Assembly (NCBI RefSeq): GCF_000420405.1
Contig: NZ_ATUW01000003.1
Coordinates: forward strand, 62,001-126,000
Direction of reading: 5' to 3'
Source of the DNA: Winkia neuii subsp. neuii DSM 8576
GTDB taxonomy: Bacteria; Actinomycetota; Actinomycetes; Actinomycetales; Actinomycetaceae
DNA: 64,000 nt
Shown here: positions 52,352 to 61,492 of the stretch, piece after piece
How the letters are laid out: every line of letters starts with the position of its first letter
Numbering within the stretch: the stretch's first letter is position 1
Translations under genes and position numbers: made by a program
The notes under the pieces: model-generated
Seen by the model: the letters and a program-made list of their open reading frames with translations, nothing else
Database searches by the model: none
What the model was told of the DNA's origin: nothing

Positions 52352-53746
52352 ATGACGGTAAGCGTTTTTGATCTGTTCAGTATCGGTATCGGGCCTTCTT
52401 CGTCCCACACCGTGGGGCCTATGACAGCCGCTGCCGATTTCATCGACAAACTTCGCGAGGACGGGTGCTTGCAAAAGGTGGCCAGCATCCAGGTCGACTT
52501 GTTTGGTTCACTTGCTGCCACCGGCCTCGGCCACGGCACCTTCGGTGCGGTGCTGCTGGGGTTGGAAGGGCATCGTCCTCAAAAGATCGGCCCCGAGACG
52601 GTAGACGGCCGTCTGGCCCAGATCGCAAACGGCTCCCCGCTGTGCCTGGGCGGAGACGGGCCAAAGATTGACTATGGCATCGACGATCTGATCAAGCGGC
52701 CGTTGACCGTGCTTCCCAGGCACGCCAACGGTATGCGCTTCCAGGCCTTCGACAAGGATGGCAATTCCCTCTTCGACCGCTACTCGTATTCGATCGGCGG
52801 CGGCTTCGTAGTCCACGACGGCGAGGATTCTTCCGCCCTCGTCCAGGACGCTGCAGAGCTGCCCTACGAGTACGGTTCTGGGCAGGAGCTTGCCGAGCAC
52901 TGCAAGAAGACCGGCAAGCGCATAAGTCAGATTGGCATGGCCAACGAGTCGGCTCGCTCCTCGGAAGAAGAGGTGCGCGCCAAGCTCCTCGAAATCTGGT
53001 CAGTGATGGACGAATGTGCCAAACACTCGCTCACTCGCACAGGAGTTCTTCCCGGGGGCCTCAAGACTCAGCGGCGCGCTCCCAAGTGGTACGACCGACT
53101 AAAGCGGATCGATCCCAACCACGATATTGGCCACTGGCTCGAATGGGTAAACTTGATTGCCTTGGCCGTGAACGAAGAAAATGCTTCCGGGGGGCGCATC
53201 GTTACCGCTCCCACCAACGGCGCAGCAGGCATCATTCCTGCGGTCCTCTTCTACGCCCTGCACTATACGGACAGGGCAAAGGAAGACACCAAGGAGGCCA
53301 AAGAATCGATCATCTGCGATTTCTTACTCGCTGCCGGTGCGGTGGGTTCAGTTATCAAGGAACAATCCTCAATTTCTGGGGCCGAGGTCGGCTGCCAGGG
53401 CGAGGTCGGTTCGGCCTCTTCTATGGCTGCCGCTGGACTTGCCGAGGTGATGGGGGGCACCCCCACCCAGGTCATGAACGCCGGCGAGATCGCCATGGAG
53501 CACCACCTGGGGCTGACTTGTGATCCGGTGGGCGGCCTAGTTCAGGTCCCCTGCATTGAACGCAATGCCATCGCGGCAGCAACCGCAGTAAATGCCGCCC
53601 GTATGGCCCTCTTTGACGACGGGGATTCTGCCATGGTTTCACTTGACGCAGTAGTGAAGACCATGAAGGAAACAGGCGCCGACATGTCCAACAAATACAA
53701 AGAGACTGCGTTGGGCGGGCTAGCCGTAACGGTAGTGGAATGCTAG
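52352..53746 (+). CDS. sdaA: L-serine ammonia-lyase (Fe-S serine dehydratase)
   Basis: Deaminates L-serine to pyruvate and ammonia. It is a single-chain type (fused beta and alpha domains) of 464 residues: [21 protein letters not shown] at the N-terminus, [24 protein letters not shown], and Fe-S cysteines at about 348 (GCQGEVGS), 390 (LTCDPVGG) and 401 (VPCIERNA). The protein ends in Cys464, matching the type 2 enzymes in which the C-terminal Cys bends into the active site to cap the cluster. Transporter upstream; a strong inverted repeat follows. Confidence 0.95.
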   Translation: MTVSVFDLFSIGIGPSSSHTVGPMTAAADFIDKLREDGCLQKVASIQVDLFGSLAATGLGHGTFGAVLLGLEGHRPQKIGPETVDGRLAQIANGSPLCLGGDGPKIDYGIDDLIKRPLTVLPRHANGMRFQAFDKDGNSLFDRYSYSIGGGFVVHDGEDSSALVQDAAELPYEYGSGQELAEHCKKTGKRISQIGMANESARSSEEEVRAKLLEIWSVMDECAKHSLTRTGVLPGGLKTQRRAPKWYDRLKRIDPNHDIGHWLEWVNLIALAVNEENASGGRIVTAPTNGAAGIIPAVLFYALHYTDRAKEDTKEAKESIICDFLLAAGAVGSVIKEQSSISGAEVGCQGEVGSASSMAAAGLAEVMGGTPTQVMNAGEIAMEHHLGLTCDPVGGLVQVPCIERNAIAAATAVNAARMALFDDGDSAMVSLDAVVKTMKETGADMSNKYKETALGGLAVTVVEC

Positions 53747-53785
53747 CTCTCTTTTAGAAGCTGCCGACTTTGCCCCGAACGTAGC

Positions 53786-53833
53786 GCTCCCCACTAGTAG
53801 GTAACTGATTTTTCATTCCAACTAGTGGGGAGC
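53786..53833. repeat. Inverted repeat with 13-bp arms downstream of sdaA
   Basis: GCTCCCCACTAGT (53786-53798) and its complement (53821-53833) flank a 22-nt AT-rich loop, with a further GG/CC pair inside. There is no T-run. It could end sdaA transcription, or stabilise its mRNA. It lies 73 bp before the DNA methyltransferase. Confidence 0.6.
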
Positions 53834-53906
53834 AGTTCATGCGCAGGTGTCATCTTTTCGCGCTTGCAAAATAGGTTAGGCCCTGCCCGTAGACTAAGGT
53901 TGAGCC

Positions 53907-54761
53907 ATGGAAAAAACTTGGAAGATTACGCAAGACAGTGTGTTTCATGCCAACAACATGGATGTGCTCCCCCACCTGGCCTCGGAATCTTTCCAGCTAA
54001 TCTACATTGATCCCCCCTTCAACACCGGCAAGGTACAGCGTCGCCAATCCCTTCGCACCAAAGCCTCCAAAGAAGGGGGCAGGGTTGGCTTTAAGGGACA
54101 AACCTACGACACCGTGCGCGGACGAGTCTTTTCCTACAACGATTCCTTTGTCGATTACTGGGAGTTCTTGGAGCCGCGCCTCGAACAGGCCTGGCGCCTG
54201 TTATCCCCCACGGGCACGTTCTACCTGCATCTAGACTACAGAGAGGTGCACTACGCGAAAGTGCTCTTGGATTCCCTATTCGGCCGCGAGTGCTTTTTAA
54301 ACGAAATTATCTGGGCCTACGACTACGGGGCTAGAACTAAACGGAAATGGCCTGCCAAACACGACAACATCCTCGTCTATGTAAAAGATCCGCGGCGTTA
54401 CTACTTTGACAGCGCGCGGGTGGACCGCGAACCCTACATGGCCCCGGGGCTAGTGACGCCCGAAAAACGCGAGCGCGGCAAACTCCCCACCGACGTGTGG
54501 TGGCACACCATAGTTTCGCCCACTGGAAAGGAAAAGACAGGCTACGCTACCCAAAAACCGCTGGGGATCTTGAGGCGAATAGTGCAGGCTTCTTCTGCAG
54601 AAGAGGACTGGGTACTGGACTTCTTTGGGGGCTCGGGAACTACCGGGGCGGCCTGCGCTGAGTTAGGACGCCACTTTGTGCTAGTGGACCAAAATCCCGC
54701 CGCAATTGAAACTATGCAAAACCGTTTTAGCGCCCTCGAGGTAGACTATCGCACCGCCTAA
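53907..54761 (+). CDS. Orphan beta-class DNA methyltransferase
   Basis: A 284-residue adenine-N6 or cytosine-N4 DNA methyltransferase. Motif IV DPPF is at residues 35-38 and motif I FGGSGTTG at 240-247, so the motif order IV-(recognition domain)-I is that of the beta class. No restriction enzyme, specificity subunit or phase-variable repeat is nearby, so it is probably solitary and may have a regulatory or replication role. The target sequence cannot be deduced. A TAGACT hexamer lies 11 nt before the ATG. It overlaps the convergent asparagine-synthase-like gene by 4 bp (CTAA). Confidence 0.87.
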   Translation: MEKTWKITQDSVFHANNMDVLPHLASESFQLIYIDPPFNTGKVQRRQSLRTKASKEGGRVGFKGQTYDTVRGRVFSYNDSFVDYWEFLEPRLEQAWRLLSPTGTFYLHLDYREVHYAKVLLDSLFGRECFLNEIIWAYDYGARTKRKWPAKHDNILVYVKDPRRYYFDSARVDREPYMAPGLVTPEKRERGKLPTDVWWHTIVSPTGKEKTGYATQKPLGILRRIVQASSAEEDWVLDFFGGSGTTGAACAELGRHFVLVDQNPAAIETMQNRFSALEVDYRTA

Positions 54762-56338
54762 TCCTGTGCCGAGGGCACGATGTTCCCCCACTCGTTGTGC
54801 ACAAACTCGCTGGCCCACAGCCCCATCTGCGAGGCACCTAAGATGTAGGCACCAACCTGAGCTGGCACTGCCTTTCGGCTAAAAGCCTCGAACGCCATGG
54901 GATGGTTGACCATCGTGCGAATAGAGCGATACTTGGCCAGCAACTTATCGGCTCCAAGCAACCGCATCCCCTTCAGCAGCTGCTGCTTTAGGGCTGGGCT
55001 CATTTGGGTGGATTTGGGGCTAAACAGGCCAAGGTGTTTGCCAGTTTGGCGGTAATATATTTCGTCCGTGTAGCAGGCGTACCAGTCTCGCGTAGCAGTG
55101 AGCTCTTCACTGCCTCGCACCCACACCTGCCACATGGGAAGATCCAGCATGGGCAACGCCCACGAGTATCCGAAGAACTCATACCCGGCCATCGAATTAT
55201 TGATGTATTTAGCCTGCCGTTCAGCAATGTTGAACCACTCAAAATAGGCTTGCAAATCCCGCTCTGTACGCCCGAGGCGCACCTGGTCGGCAAGTTCGCG
55301 GACGGTTTGCAGCCATTCTTCTGCAGAACAAATGCGCCGCGAGCGCCCCTGCTGATTTGCATGGTGAAGAGCGAGAAGCCGATTGAGCTCCTGGCCGCTG
55401 GGGCGACGCTGCAGGACCTGTTCGTCGTGCATATTTCCCACAATCGTGTGTCCGGGCAAGATCACGGCATCAGGATCAATAAGTTCCTTTTGCCGCATCT
55501 GCGTCAAAGCATAATAATCTTGCACGTGCGGCAGCGCGACCCCCTTCCACACGGAAGCCATGAACTCCCGGGCCTGCTCACTAGCCCACTCCTTGCGCAC
55601 CTGGGCCGGATCCAGAGGCACAAACAACCATGGCAAGTGCAGATCGGCAGCTACAGAATGGGAAATCTGCCCCTCCTTAGACCCCTCTTTGCCGTAGGTG
55701 AAAGTCAAAACGTTGGGGGCCCCTAGCTGCTTTAAGAATGCCGCCATGAGCCTAGAGTCAAGCCCTCCCGAGAGCGGAATTACCAGCTGACGCGAGCCAG
55801 CCTGGTTGAGTACCCGCCCCAGGGATTCCTCTAAAGCGGCGGTAAACAGCTGGGCGTATTCCGCCTGATCAGTAACCGGATCTGGGAGGAAACCATACGT
55901 AAAATAGGGGGCGTGAGCCAGTTGGCCGCCCTCGCCGAGTTCGACCCTCGTGCCCGCCTGCAGGGCACGTACGCCCTCGAGCAACGTGCGATCCGACAGC
56001 ACGTAGCCGATATGGGGAAACAGGGCCGCATCTTGCCTGTTCAAGTGCCAAAAAGAACTGCCTTGAAACACGTTTACGTCGTCGGTAACCACCCAGTTCT
56101 TGCCATCGAAGCCATAGCAAAGTGGGTGCGAACGGACCCTGTCGGAGGCCAGTACTAGCGACTGCGAGCGCTGATCGACTATAGTCCACTGCCCCGGCAG
56201 TTGGGCTAAGGTCTGCTGGCTCAGCGGCTGCGCCAAAGCAGCCAGGTCAAATTCGGGCTTCAGCGGCGCCCAAACGTGCAACTTCCCGCTAGAATCACTG
56301 ACCCACCCATCAGAGCGCAACGAAATTTCAAATCCCAT
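54758..56338 (-). CDS. Asparagine-synthase-like amidotransferase of a glycan cluster
   Basis: A 526-residue protein with an asparagine-synthase C-terminal PP-loop ATPase domain (IPLSGGLDSRLMA, SGGLDS at 190-195). The N-terminal ~180 residues resemble the glutaminase fold (GQWTIVDQRSQSLVLASDRV), but the N-terminus is MGFEIS, lacking the essential Cys2. It therefore cannot use glutamine in the usual way, and may use ammonia or an amine. It lies divergent from a flippase and near three glycosyltransferases, so it may amidate a sugar or lipid-linked precursor. Substrate unknown. The ribosome-binding site AAGGAT is good. Confidence 0.75.
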   Translation of the reverse strand: MGFEISLRSDGWVSDSSGKLHVWAPLKPEFDLAALAQPLSQQTLAQLPGQWTIVDQRSQSLVLASDRVRSHPLCYGFDGKNWVVTDDVNVFQGSSFWHLNRQDAALFPHIGYVLSDRTLLEGVRALQAGTRVELGEGGQLAHAPYFTYGFLPDPVTDQAEYAQLFTAALEESLGRVLNQAGSRQLVIPLSGGLDSRLMAAFLKQLGAPNVLTFTYGKEGSKEGQISHSVAADLHLPWLFVPLDPAQVRKEWASEQAREFMASVWKGVALPHVQDYYALTQMRQKELIDPDAVILPGHTIVGNMHDEQVLQRRPSGQELNRLLALHHANQQGRSRRICSAEEWLQTVRELADQVRLGRTERDLQAYFEWFNIAERQAKYINNSMAGYEFFGYSWALPMLDLPMWQVWVRGSEELTATRDWYACYTDEIYYRQTGKHLGLFSPKSTQMSPALKQQLLKGMRLLGADKLLAKYRSIRTMVNHPMAFEAFSRKAVPAQVGAYILGASQMGLWASEFVHNEWGNIVPSAQD

Positions 56339-56464
56339 AGTTATCCTTCAGGGCCGGTTTAGGCGTACAAATATGCGTGTATTCTATCTCTCGGCCCCGC
56401 CCAGACAAACACAGCGACTGGCAGTATAGACTGTGGAATACCCAAACAGGAGGACAAATACAGG

Positions 56465-57751
56465 GTGAGTATCCGCCAGCGCACCAACTACTGGTTGCAA
56501 GCGCAAAAAAAGAAAAGTCCTGTACTTGCCGCTATTTTGACTCTGATGACGGGCACCATGGCCTCGCAGGTAGTCACCTTCATTTTTCAGATCTTCATCA
56601 ACAGGATCTACTCCGACTACGAAAAAGGCCTGTTCGGGGTATACGGGTCTATTACCACTTTCGTAATCGCAGTTGCTGCCCTGCGTTTCGATGTAACCCT
56701 GATTCTTCCTAAAGACAATGTGGTGGCACGCGTACTCAAAAAGCTCGCCACCCGCGCCATCGTGGTTAGCTCATTGGCCACGTCGCTATTTTGCATCATC
56801 TTCTCGTCCCTGCTTACTAAGCACTATCATCACTCCCCCGAGCTAGCTAAGTGGCTAATGATTTCTGGGGTGACCGTATTCCTAGTAGCCGAAATAACCA
56901 ATATTCAATACTGGCTAACGCGCACAGAGCGCTTCGGCGCGTTGGCCTCTAACCGGGTACTGCAAACCGTCTCGGTGGTGGTCCTGCAGCTAATTATGGG
57001 TTTGCTACTACACGGTAGCCTGACCGGGCTAATAGTTGGCACAATGGGCGGTCAGCTAATCGCCTTCGTGGCCATCCACTTGCGCACCCCAGAACTACAC
57101 CGCCCCCTGCCCAAAGATGCCCCCTCCATGCGCTCGCTAATGGTGCGTTACCGAAAAATGCCGCTGCTCAACGGCCCTAACGTGCTAGTGGACTCCGTGC
57201 GCAACATGGGCATCAACCTTCTGATCGGCTCCGTAGCCATCGCCTCGCTCGGACAATTCCAACTTGCCTGGGCGATCATGCAGGTCCCCATCGCGCTGAT
57301 CGCCGGTTCGGTCTCGCAGGTATTCCTAAAAAAACTAGCAATAACCGAACCAGGCCACATGCGAAAACTAGTGCGCTTCACTATCGTTCGCGCAGCCGTA
57401 GTAGCCCTAGTGCCCTTCGCCCTCTTATTTGCCCTAGCCCCCTGGCTATTCCCGTTCCTCTTCGGCGCCCAGTGGGACCAAGCCGGCTACTTTGCCCAAG
57501 CCCTCACTCCCTGGCTCTACATGACGGTGCTAACCTCACCGATTTCAAACATCTTCGTAGTCACCGAAAATCAGCGCCAGATGCTGATCTTCGCTATCTT
57601 TTACTGCGTGCTGCCCCTACTGTGGCTCTGGCTCTCGCCGCTGGAGCTGCTGCCCACCATCTTCTTACTCGGCGCCCTGATGGCCGCCTTGCTCCTAATC
57701 CAGCTGGCAATGGCCTTCGCCTGCGCCCGCACCTACGACAGACTCGACTAA
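56465..57751 (+). CDS. Polysaccharide flippase (Wzx/MATE-type)
   Basis: A 428-residue polytopic membrane protein with 12 or so hydrophobic segments, beginning LAAILTLMTGTMASQVVTFIFQIFINRIY. A Pro/Asp pattern FDVTLILPK near 75-85 follows, typical of PST-family O-antigen/teichoic exporters. It likely moves lipid-linked glycan units across the membrane. GTG 56465 is preceded by AGGAGG at about 11 nt, slightly far. A TATAGACT hexamer lies ~35 bp upstream in the divergent spacer. It ends in a CTAA overlap with the convergent glycosyltransferase. Confidence 0.83.
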   Translation: MSIRQRTNYWLQAQKKKSPVLAAILTLMTGTMASQVVTFIFQIFINRIYSDYEKGLFGVYGSITTFVIAVAALRFDVTLILPKDNVVARVLKKLATRAIVVSSLATSLFCIIFSSLLTKHYHHSPELAKWLMISGVTVFLVAEITNIQYWLTRTERFGALASNRVLQTVSVVVLQLIMGLLLHGSLTGLIVGTMGGQLIAFVAIHLRTPELHRPLPKDAPSMRSLMVRYRKMPLLNGPNVLVDSVRNMGINLLIGSVAIASLGQFQLAWAIMQVPIALIAGSVSQVFLKKLAITEPGHMRKLVRFTIVRAAVVALVPFALLFALAPWLFPFLFGAQWDQAGYFAQALTPWLYMTVLTSPISNIFVVTENQRQMLIFAIFYCVLPLLWLWLSPLELLPTIFLLGALMAALLLIQLAMAFACARTYDRLD

Positions 57752-58896
57752 CTAGAAAGTGTCCTGCAATAAAGCTGGCGGGTGTCACGCACGAAGGTCT
57801 GCTCGCTAAAGCGCTCGCGGCCCCGCTGGCGAATTTGGGCTCGGTCGAAGCGGCCAGGCCTTGCCACCTCGCCCAAAGCCCCCGCCAACGCCTGTACGTC
57901 ATCAACGGGAACGGTAATCCCCGTGTCCTCTTCCACCATGAACCGGCCCGCCCAAGTTTCAGTGGCCACGCAGGGCAGACCAACCGCTTGTGCCTCAGCC
58001 AACACCGTACCTCCGGCCTCGACAGCGCTGGGCAGCACAAAGGCGTCCGCCCTAGAAAGCTGGGCAAAAACCTGCTGGCGATCCAGCGCTCCCAAGAATT
58101 CGACGCCCTCTTCTACGCCCAGGCTGCGCGCTAGCGCCGATAGCGCCTGCAATTCGCCTGCAGCCCCCGCTCCCACTATGCGAAGGTGCAGATTGGGGGT
58201 GTTCTGGCGAGCTTTGGCAAACGCTCTAAGCAGCATCTTCGGGCGTTTGTTGTTACCTAAATGTGACACGTGCAAGATAGTGAATTGTTCCGTTACTGGG
58301 GCGAACGGAAGCGCAAAAGCCGCCTCGGGTACGGGCAGGGCGATTACCTGCCAGGGTGGGGTGTCATAGTAGCGCTGCAGTACCTCGGCAAAGGGCTTAG
58401 ACACTGTGGCCCTGCCCGCCGCCTGCCTTACCTCGGCGCGGATATGTTTGCCACGTCCCACGCTCAGGTCCCGCTCGGTAGAGGACGGGCGGTGCTCGGT
58501 CAGGCAGTAGGGCACCTGCCAAGAGTGAGCCGCCTGAGATGCAACCGTTATTGCGGGGTAAACAGAGTGGGCGTGGACCAGCTGCGGGATTCCCTCAGCT
58601 TTGGCGTAGGTTGCCAGAGCCCGCCTACAGGCAAAACGGAAGAGTTCGCCCTCGAACGGCAACTTTTCGTGGGGCATGCCGGGCACACTCCCGCGCACCA
58701 CCGTAATGCCCTCCTCGCTGCTCACACGCAGCTTGGGACTGTATTGCCACGGTTTTACAGCATTTAGGGCCACCACTCCGACTTTCATGCCAGCTCGCCG
58801 GAGCATCTGTACCTGCTCGCGAAAGAACGAACCGTTCAGTGGGTTGTTAGTGTCCGGGTACCACGACGGTACCCAGAGAACGTGTAGAGGACGCAC
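57748..58896 (-). CDS. Family GT4 glycosyltransferase
   Basis: A 382-residue GT-B-fold glycosyltransferase. It has an N-terminal WVPSWYPDTNNPLNGSFFREQ acceptor-side region and the GT4 signature EAGGTVLAEAQAVGLPCVA (Glu-x7-Glu) near residue 310, which binds the nucleotide-sugar donor. Retaining mechanism by family. The donor and acceptor are unknown. The start is GTG 58896 with GGAGG 8 nt upstream. It is isolated on the minus strand between the flippase and two plus-strand glycosyltransferases. Confidence 0.86.
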   Translation of the reverse strand: MRPLHVLWVPSWYPDTNNPLNGSFFREQVQMLRRAGMKVGVVALNAVKPWQYSPKLRVSSEEGITVVRGSVPGMPHEKLPFEGELFRFACRRALATYAKAEGIPQLVHAHSVYPAITVASQAAHSWQVPYCLTEHRPSSTERDLSVGRGKHIRAEVRQAAGRATVSKPFAEVLQRYYDTPPWQVIALPVPEAAFALPFAPVTEQFTILHVSHLGNNKRPKMLLRAFAKARQNTPNLHLRIVGAGAAGELQALSALARSLGVEEGVEFLGALDRQQVFAQLSRADAFVLPSAVEAGGTVLAEAQAVGLPCVATETWAGRFMVEEDTGITVPVDDVQALAGALGEVARPGRFDRAQIRQRGRERFSEQTFVRDTRQLYCRTLSS

Positions 58897-59169
58897 CTAT
58901 ACTTCCTCCAGATCGGTTGGTCTAGCGTGTGGAAATTTCAGTTTTGTCTGCCTGCCGGTACAAAAGGTAAAGCGAAAGGCGCCTAGTTGCACACTTGCCT
59001 TCTGAAAATGAGCCGCAAACTGCGCCCGGGCGCCTCCAACTGAAACAACACGCACAGGTAGATGGTATAACAGGGCCCCGTCGACCTGCCCTTTAAGAGC
59101 CAAGTTCCAGCGTTATCCCCTCGTGCACTAGAATCGGAGCTGACTTCTTTTCAACCCGCGAGGTGGCAC
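58897..59169. other. Divergent spacer between two glycosyltransferases
   Basis: A 273-bp gap. It holds the ribosome-binding site of the GT at 58896 and presumably both promoters, for example TTATAC at about 59065 on the minus strand. A small minus-strand open frame (about 68 codons) reaches the GT start, but it lacks a ribosome-binding site and looks unlike a real protein. No operator or repeat was recognised. Confidence 0.3.
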
Positions 59170-60261
59170 TTGACTCCGACTATGATCTTCCACGCTCCGT
59201 ACCCCATGGAGCCCAATCCCACCTCTGCCTCGCGACTACGCCCGCTGCGCATGAGGGAGGCCTTCAAAGCGGCCGGCTACCAGGTAATCGATCTTTCCGG
59301 CACTACGCCACAGCGCAGGACTGGGTACAGGCGATTGAAGGAGCAGCTTGCCGCCGGAGTGAAACCGGCGTTTTTGTACAGTGAAAATTCCACTCAGCCA
59401 AATATCTTTGCCACTTCCATCCGCGACGGACTAGCCCCGCTGCTTGACACCTCTATCATGGCTACGGCCCATAGAGCAGGCATCCCAGTTGGGGTGTTTT
59501 ACCGCGACGTGTACTGGCGTTTCAGCTCGTTTCGGGCTAAATCTGTCACCGGGCGGCTGGCGCCAGCATTTCACCGCTTAGATTTGCGCGGTTATTTAGC
59601 TGCTAAGGCACATTTTTTCTTCCCCTCTACGGCTATGAGCCCCTACCTCGGCTTGCCTGAAGGCACGTCCTATTCTGCGCTGCCACCCGCGGGAGCTGCC
59701 GGCCAGACACTGCCTCTGCCGGAAGGGCCGCTAACACTCGTTTATGTAGGGGGGCTCGGCAACCACTACGTACTTACCGAGTTGGCGCAGGCCTTAAAGG
59801 CCACCAGCTCAGTCCACTTGAACATGGTGGTTCGCCAGCGCGAATGGGAAAATTCTGCAGGCGAGTTCGCCACTTTGAGTTCTGCAAACGTTCACCCGCA
59901 CCACCTGAACGCGAATCAGCTCGACGGGGTCTACGCCCGTAGCCACATCGGGGTACTAACTGTAAAGCCCTCCGAGTATTGGCAGTTCGCGGTGCCTGCA
60001 AAGCTCTACGAATATCTTTCCAAGGGGCGGCCCATATTGGTAACCGAAGGCACCGAGGCCGCCCGCATCGTTGGCGAGCTAGGTTGCGGCTGGCAGGTCC
60101 CCTACGACGGGAAGACACTAGCCAGGACTTTGCGCCACCTTGCCAACCACCCCGAAGAAGTGCAGCAAAAAGCTCACCAGACCCGGGCTGCTGCCGCGGT
60201 AAATACTTGGCAAGACCGTGCTCTGCAGGTGGCCACCACCCTTACCGGGAAGGCATTATGA
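59170..60261 (+). CDS. GT-B-fold glycosyltransferase
   Basis: A 363-residue protein with a Rossmann-like N-terminal domain (FHAPYPMEPNPTSASRLRPLRM) and a C-terminal donor-binding domain with VYVGGLGNHY, HIGVLTVKPSEYW and AKLYEYLSKGRPILV. It looks like a GT4-type enzyme with a shorter acceptor domain. The start is TTG 59170 with GAGGTGG 5 nt upstream; ATG 59182 is an alternative without such a site. The end overlaps the next glycosyltransferase as ATGA. Confidence 0.78.
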   Translation: MTPTMIFHAPYPMEPNPTSASRLRPLRMREAFKAAGYQVIDLSGTTPQRRTGYRRLKEQLAAGVKPAFLYSENSTQPNIFATSIRDGLAPLLDTSIMATAHRAGIPVGVFYRDVYWRFSSFRAKSVTGRLAPAFHRLDLRGYLAAKAHFFFPSTAMSPYLGLPEGTSYSALPPAGAAGQTLPLPEGPLTLVYVGGLGNHYVLTELAQALKATSSVHLNMVVRQREWENSAGEFATLSSANVHPHHLNANQLDGVYARSHIGVLTVKPSEYWQFAVPAKLYEYLSKGRPILVTEGTEAARIVGELGCGWQVPYDGKTLARTLRHLANHPEEVQQKAHQTRAAAAVNTWQDRALQVATTLTGKAL

Positions 60262-61367
60262 GGATCGCCTATTCGATTGGCATTGCTAAGGTACCGCCCA
60301 CCTATTTCGCGGTTGCCCATGCCGAGGCCATGGCCAATACCTGCGCCCTGTTCGGGTTGGTCTTAGAAAAGAACGATCCTACCCTAAAGACCCCTTTTTA
60401 CCCTGCCGTGCCTTCGTTTGGAGGGCGGGCTACGTTCAGGCAGCGCGAGTATTTAGAGCCGCTCCACCTGGGCCGCCTTTCCAGGATGATCAGAAAGTTC
60501 CACCCCGAGCTGATCCACCACCATTTTGCCGTGTGGACTCTGCCCGCAGTCCGGGCCGCCAGAATTGAGGGCGTTCCACTGGTGCTGACTATGCACGGCT
60601 TCGACGTGTTTACACACCTTTCGCGTCCTTCCACGTGGATGCAGCGCTGGCACTACCTGAATTTCGAGCGCGCGGTCGACCAGGCCAGCGAGGTACTTGC
60701 CGTCAGCAAGTTCTTGGCCGGAAAGGCCCGTGAAGGTGGTGTTCCCCAGCGCAAACTGCAGGTGCACTACCAGGGAATAGACACCAATTTCTTTACCCCC
60801 GCCCGCCCCACTGAAAATGAGCGTCCGGTGCTCTTACACGTGGGCGCACTCAAAGAAAACAAGGGAATCGCCTCCTTACTCGAGGCCTCTGTGCGTCTGG
60901 CAGACCATTACCCCCACCAGCTGCAACTGGTGGGCACCGGCCCACTCGAACCCCTGGTGCGCGAGGCCGCCAGGGCGCACCCGCACATCCACTATCTAGG
61001 CCCTACGAGCCGCGAGGGCGTGCGTGCGGCAATGCGGAAAGCCGACATTTTTGTGCTCGCCTGTCAGAAAGTTGACTCCCGCGAAGAGGCAGCCGGCCTG
61101 GTAGCCCTAGAGGCCCAAAGTTGCGCCACCCCGGTGTTAGTTAACCGTTCTGGCGGAGCACCCGAAATGCTTGTAGAAGGCGAAACGGGCCTCATTGCCG
61201 AGCGCGGCAATACCGACTCGCTTACCCGCGTCCTGGCACAGTTTTTGGCCATGGCACCGGCCGAGCGCGCCGAGATGGGACAGCGAGGCCGCCAGTTCGT
61301 GGTAAAGGAACGTTCGCTCGCCAACTCTTGCAGGCAGCTTGACCAGATTTATTCGCATCTGCTCTAA
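60258..61367 (+). CDS. Family GT4 glycosyltransferase
   Basis: A 369-residue GT4 enzyme. Motifs are TMHGFDV and LAVSKFLAGK in the acceptor half, LLHVGALKENKGI, LVGTGPLEPLV, and the donor signature EAAGLVALEAQSCATPVL, then NRSGGAPEMLVEGETGLI. It overlaps the upstream glycosyltransferase by 4 bp, so the two are coupled and likely add consecutive sugars to the same glycan. ATG 60258 fits the overlap; the longer upstream frame is spurious. Confidence 0.87.
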   Translation: MRIAYSIGIAKVPPTYFAVAHAEAMANTCALFGLVLEKNDPTLKTPFYPAVPSFGGRATFRQREYLEPLHLGRLSRMIRKFHPELIHHHFAVWTLPAVRAARIEGVPLVLTMHGFDVFTHLSRPSTWMQRWHYLNFERAVDQASEVLAVSKFLAGKAREGGVPQRKLQVHYQGIDTNFFTPARPTENERPVLLHVGALKENKGIASLLEASVRLADHYPHQLQLVGTGPLEPLVREAARAHPHIHYLGPTSREGVRAAMRKADIFVLACQKVDSREEAAGLVALEAQSCATPVLVNRSGGAPEMLVEGETGLIAERGNTDSLTRVLAQFLAMAPAERAEMGQRGRQFVVKERSLANSCRQLDQIYSHLL

Positions 61368-61492
61368 CGTATCCCTTGCCTCCGAAAGACCCGGATCTAA
61401 CACAAGTACCGAAGCACTCTAACTCATACACTTGCGCACAATCTGTCTTATGATGTTTTCGAAGCCAATTCCTACAACGCTTAGGAAGCGAT

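Noticed and set aside
58897-59103. Minus-strand 68-codon frame ending right at the glycosyltransferase start
   Set aside because: It starts with TTG, has no ribosome-binding site, its translation looks like no protein family and it covers a promoter-like spacer. Adjacency to the GT start is probably chance.
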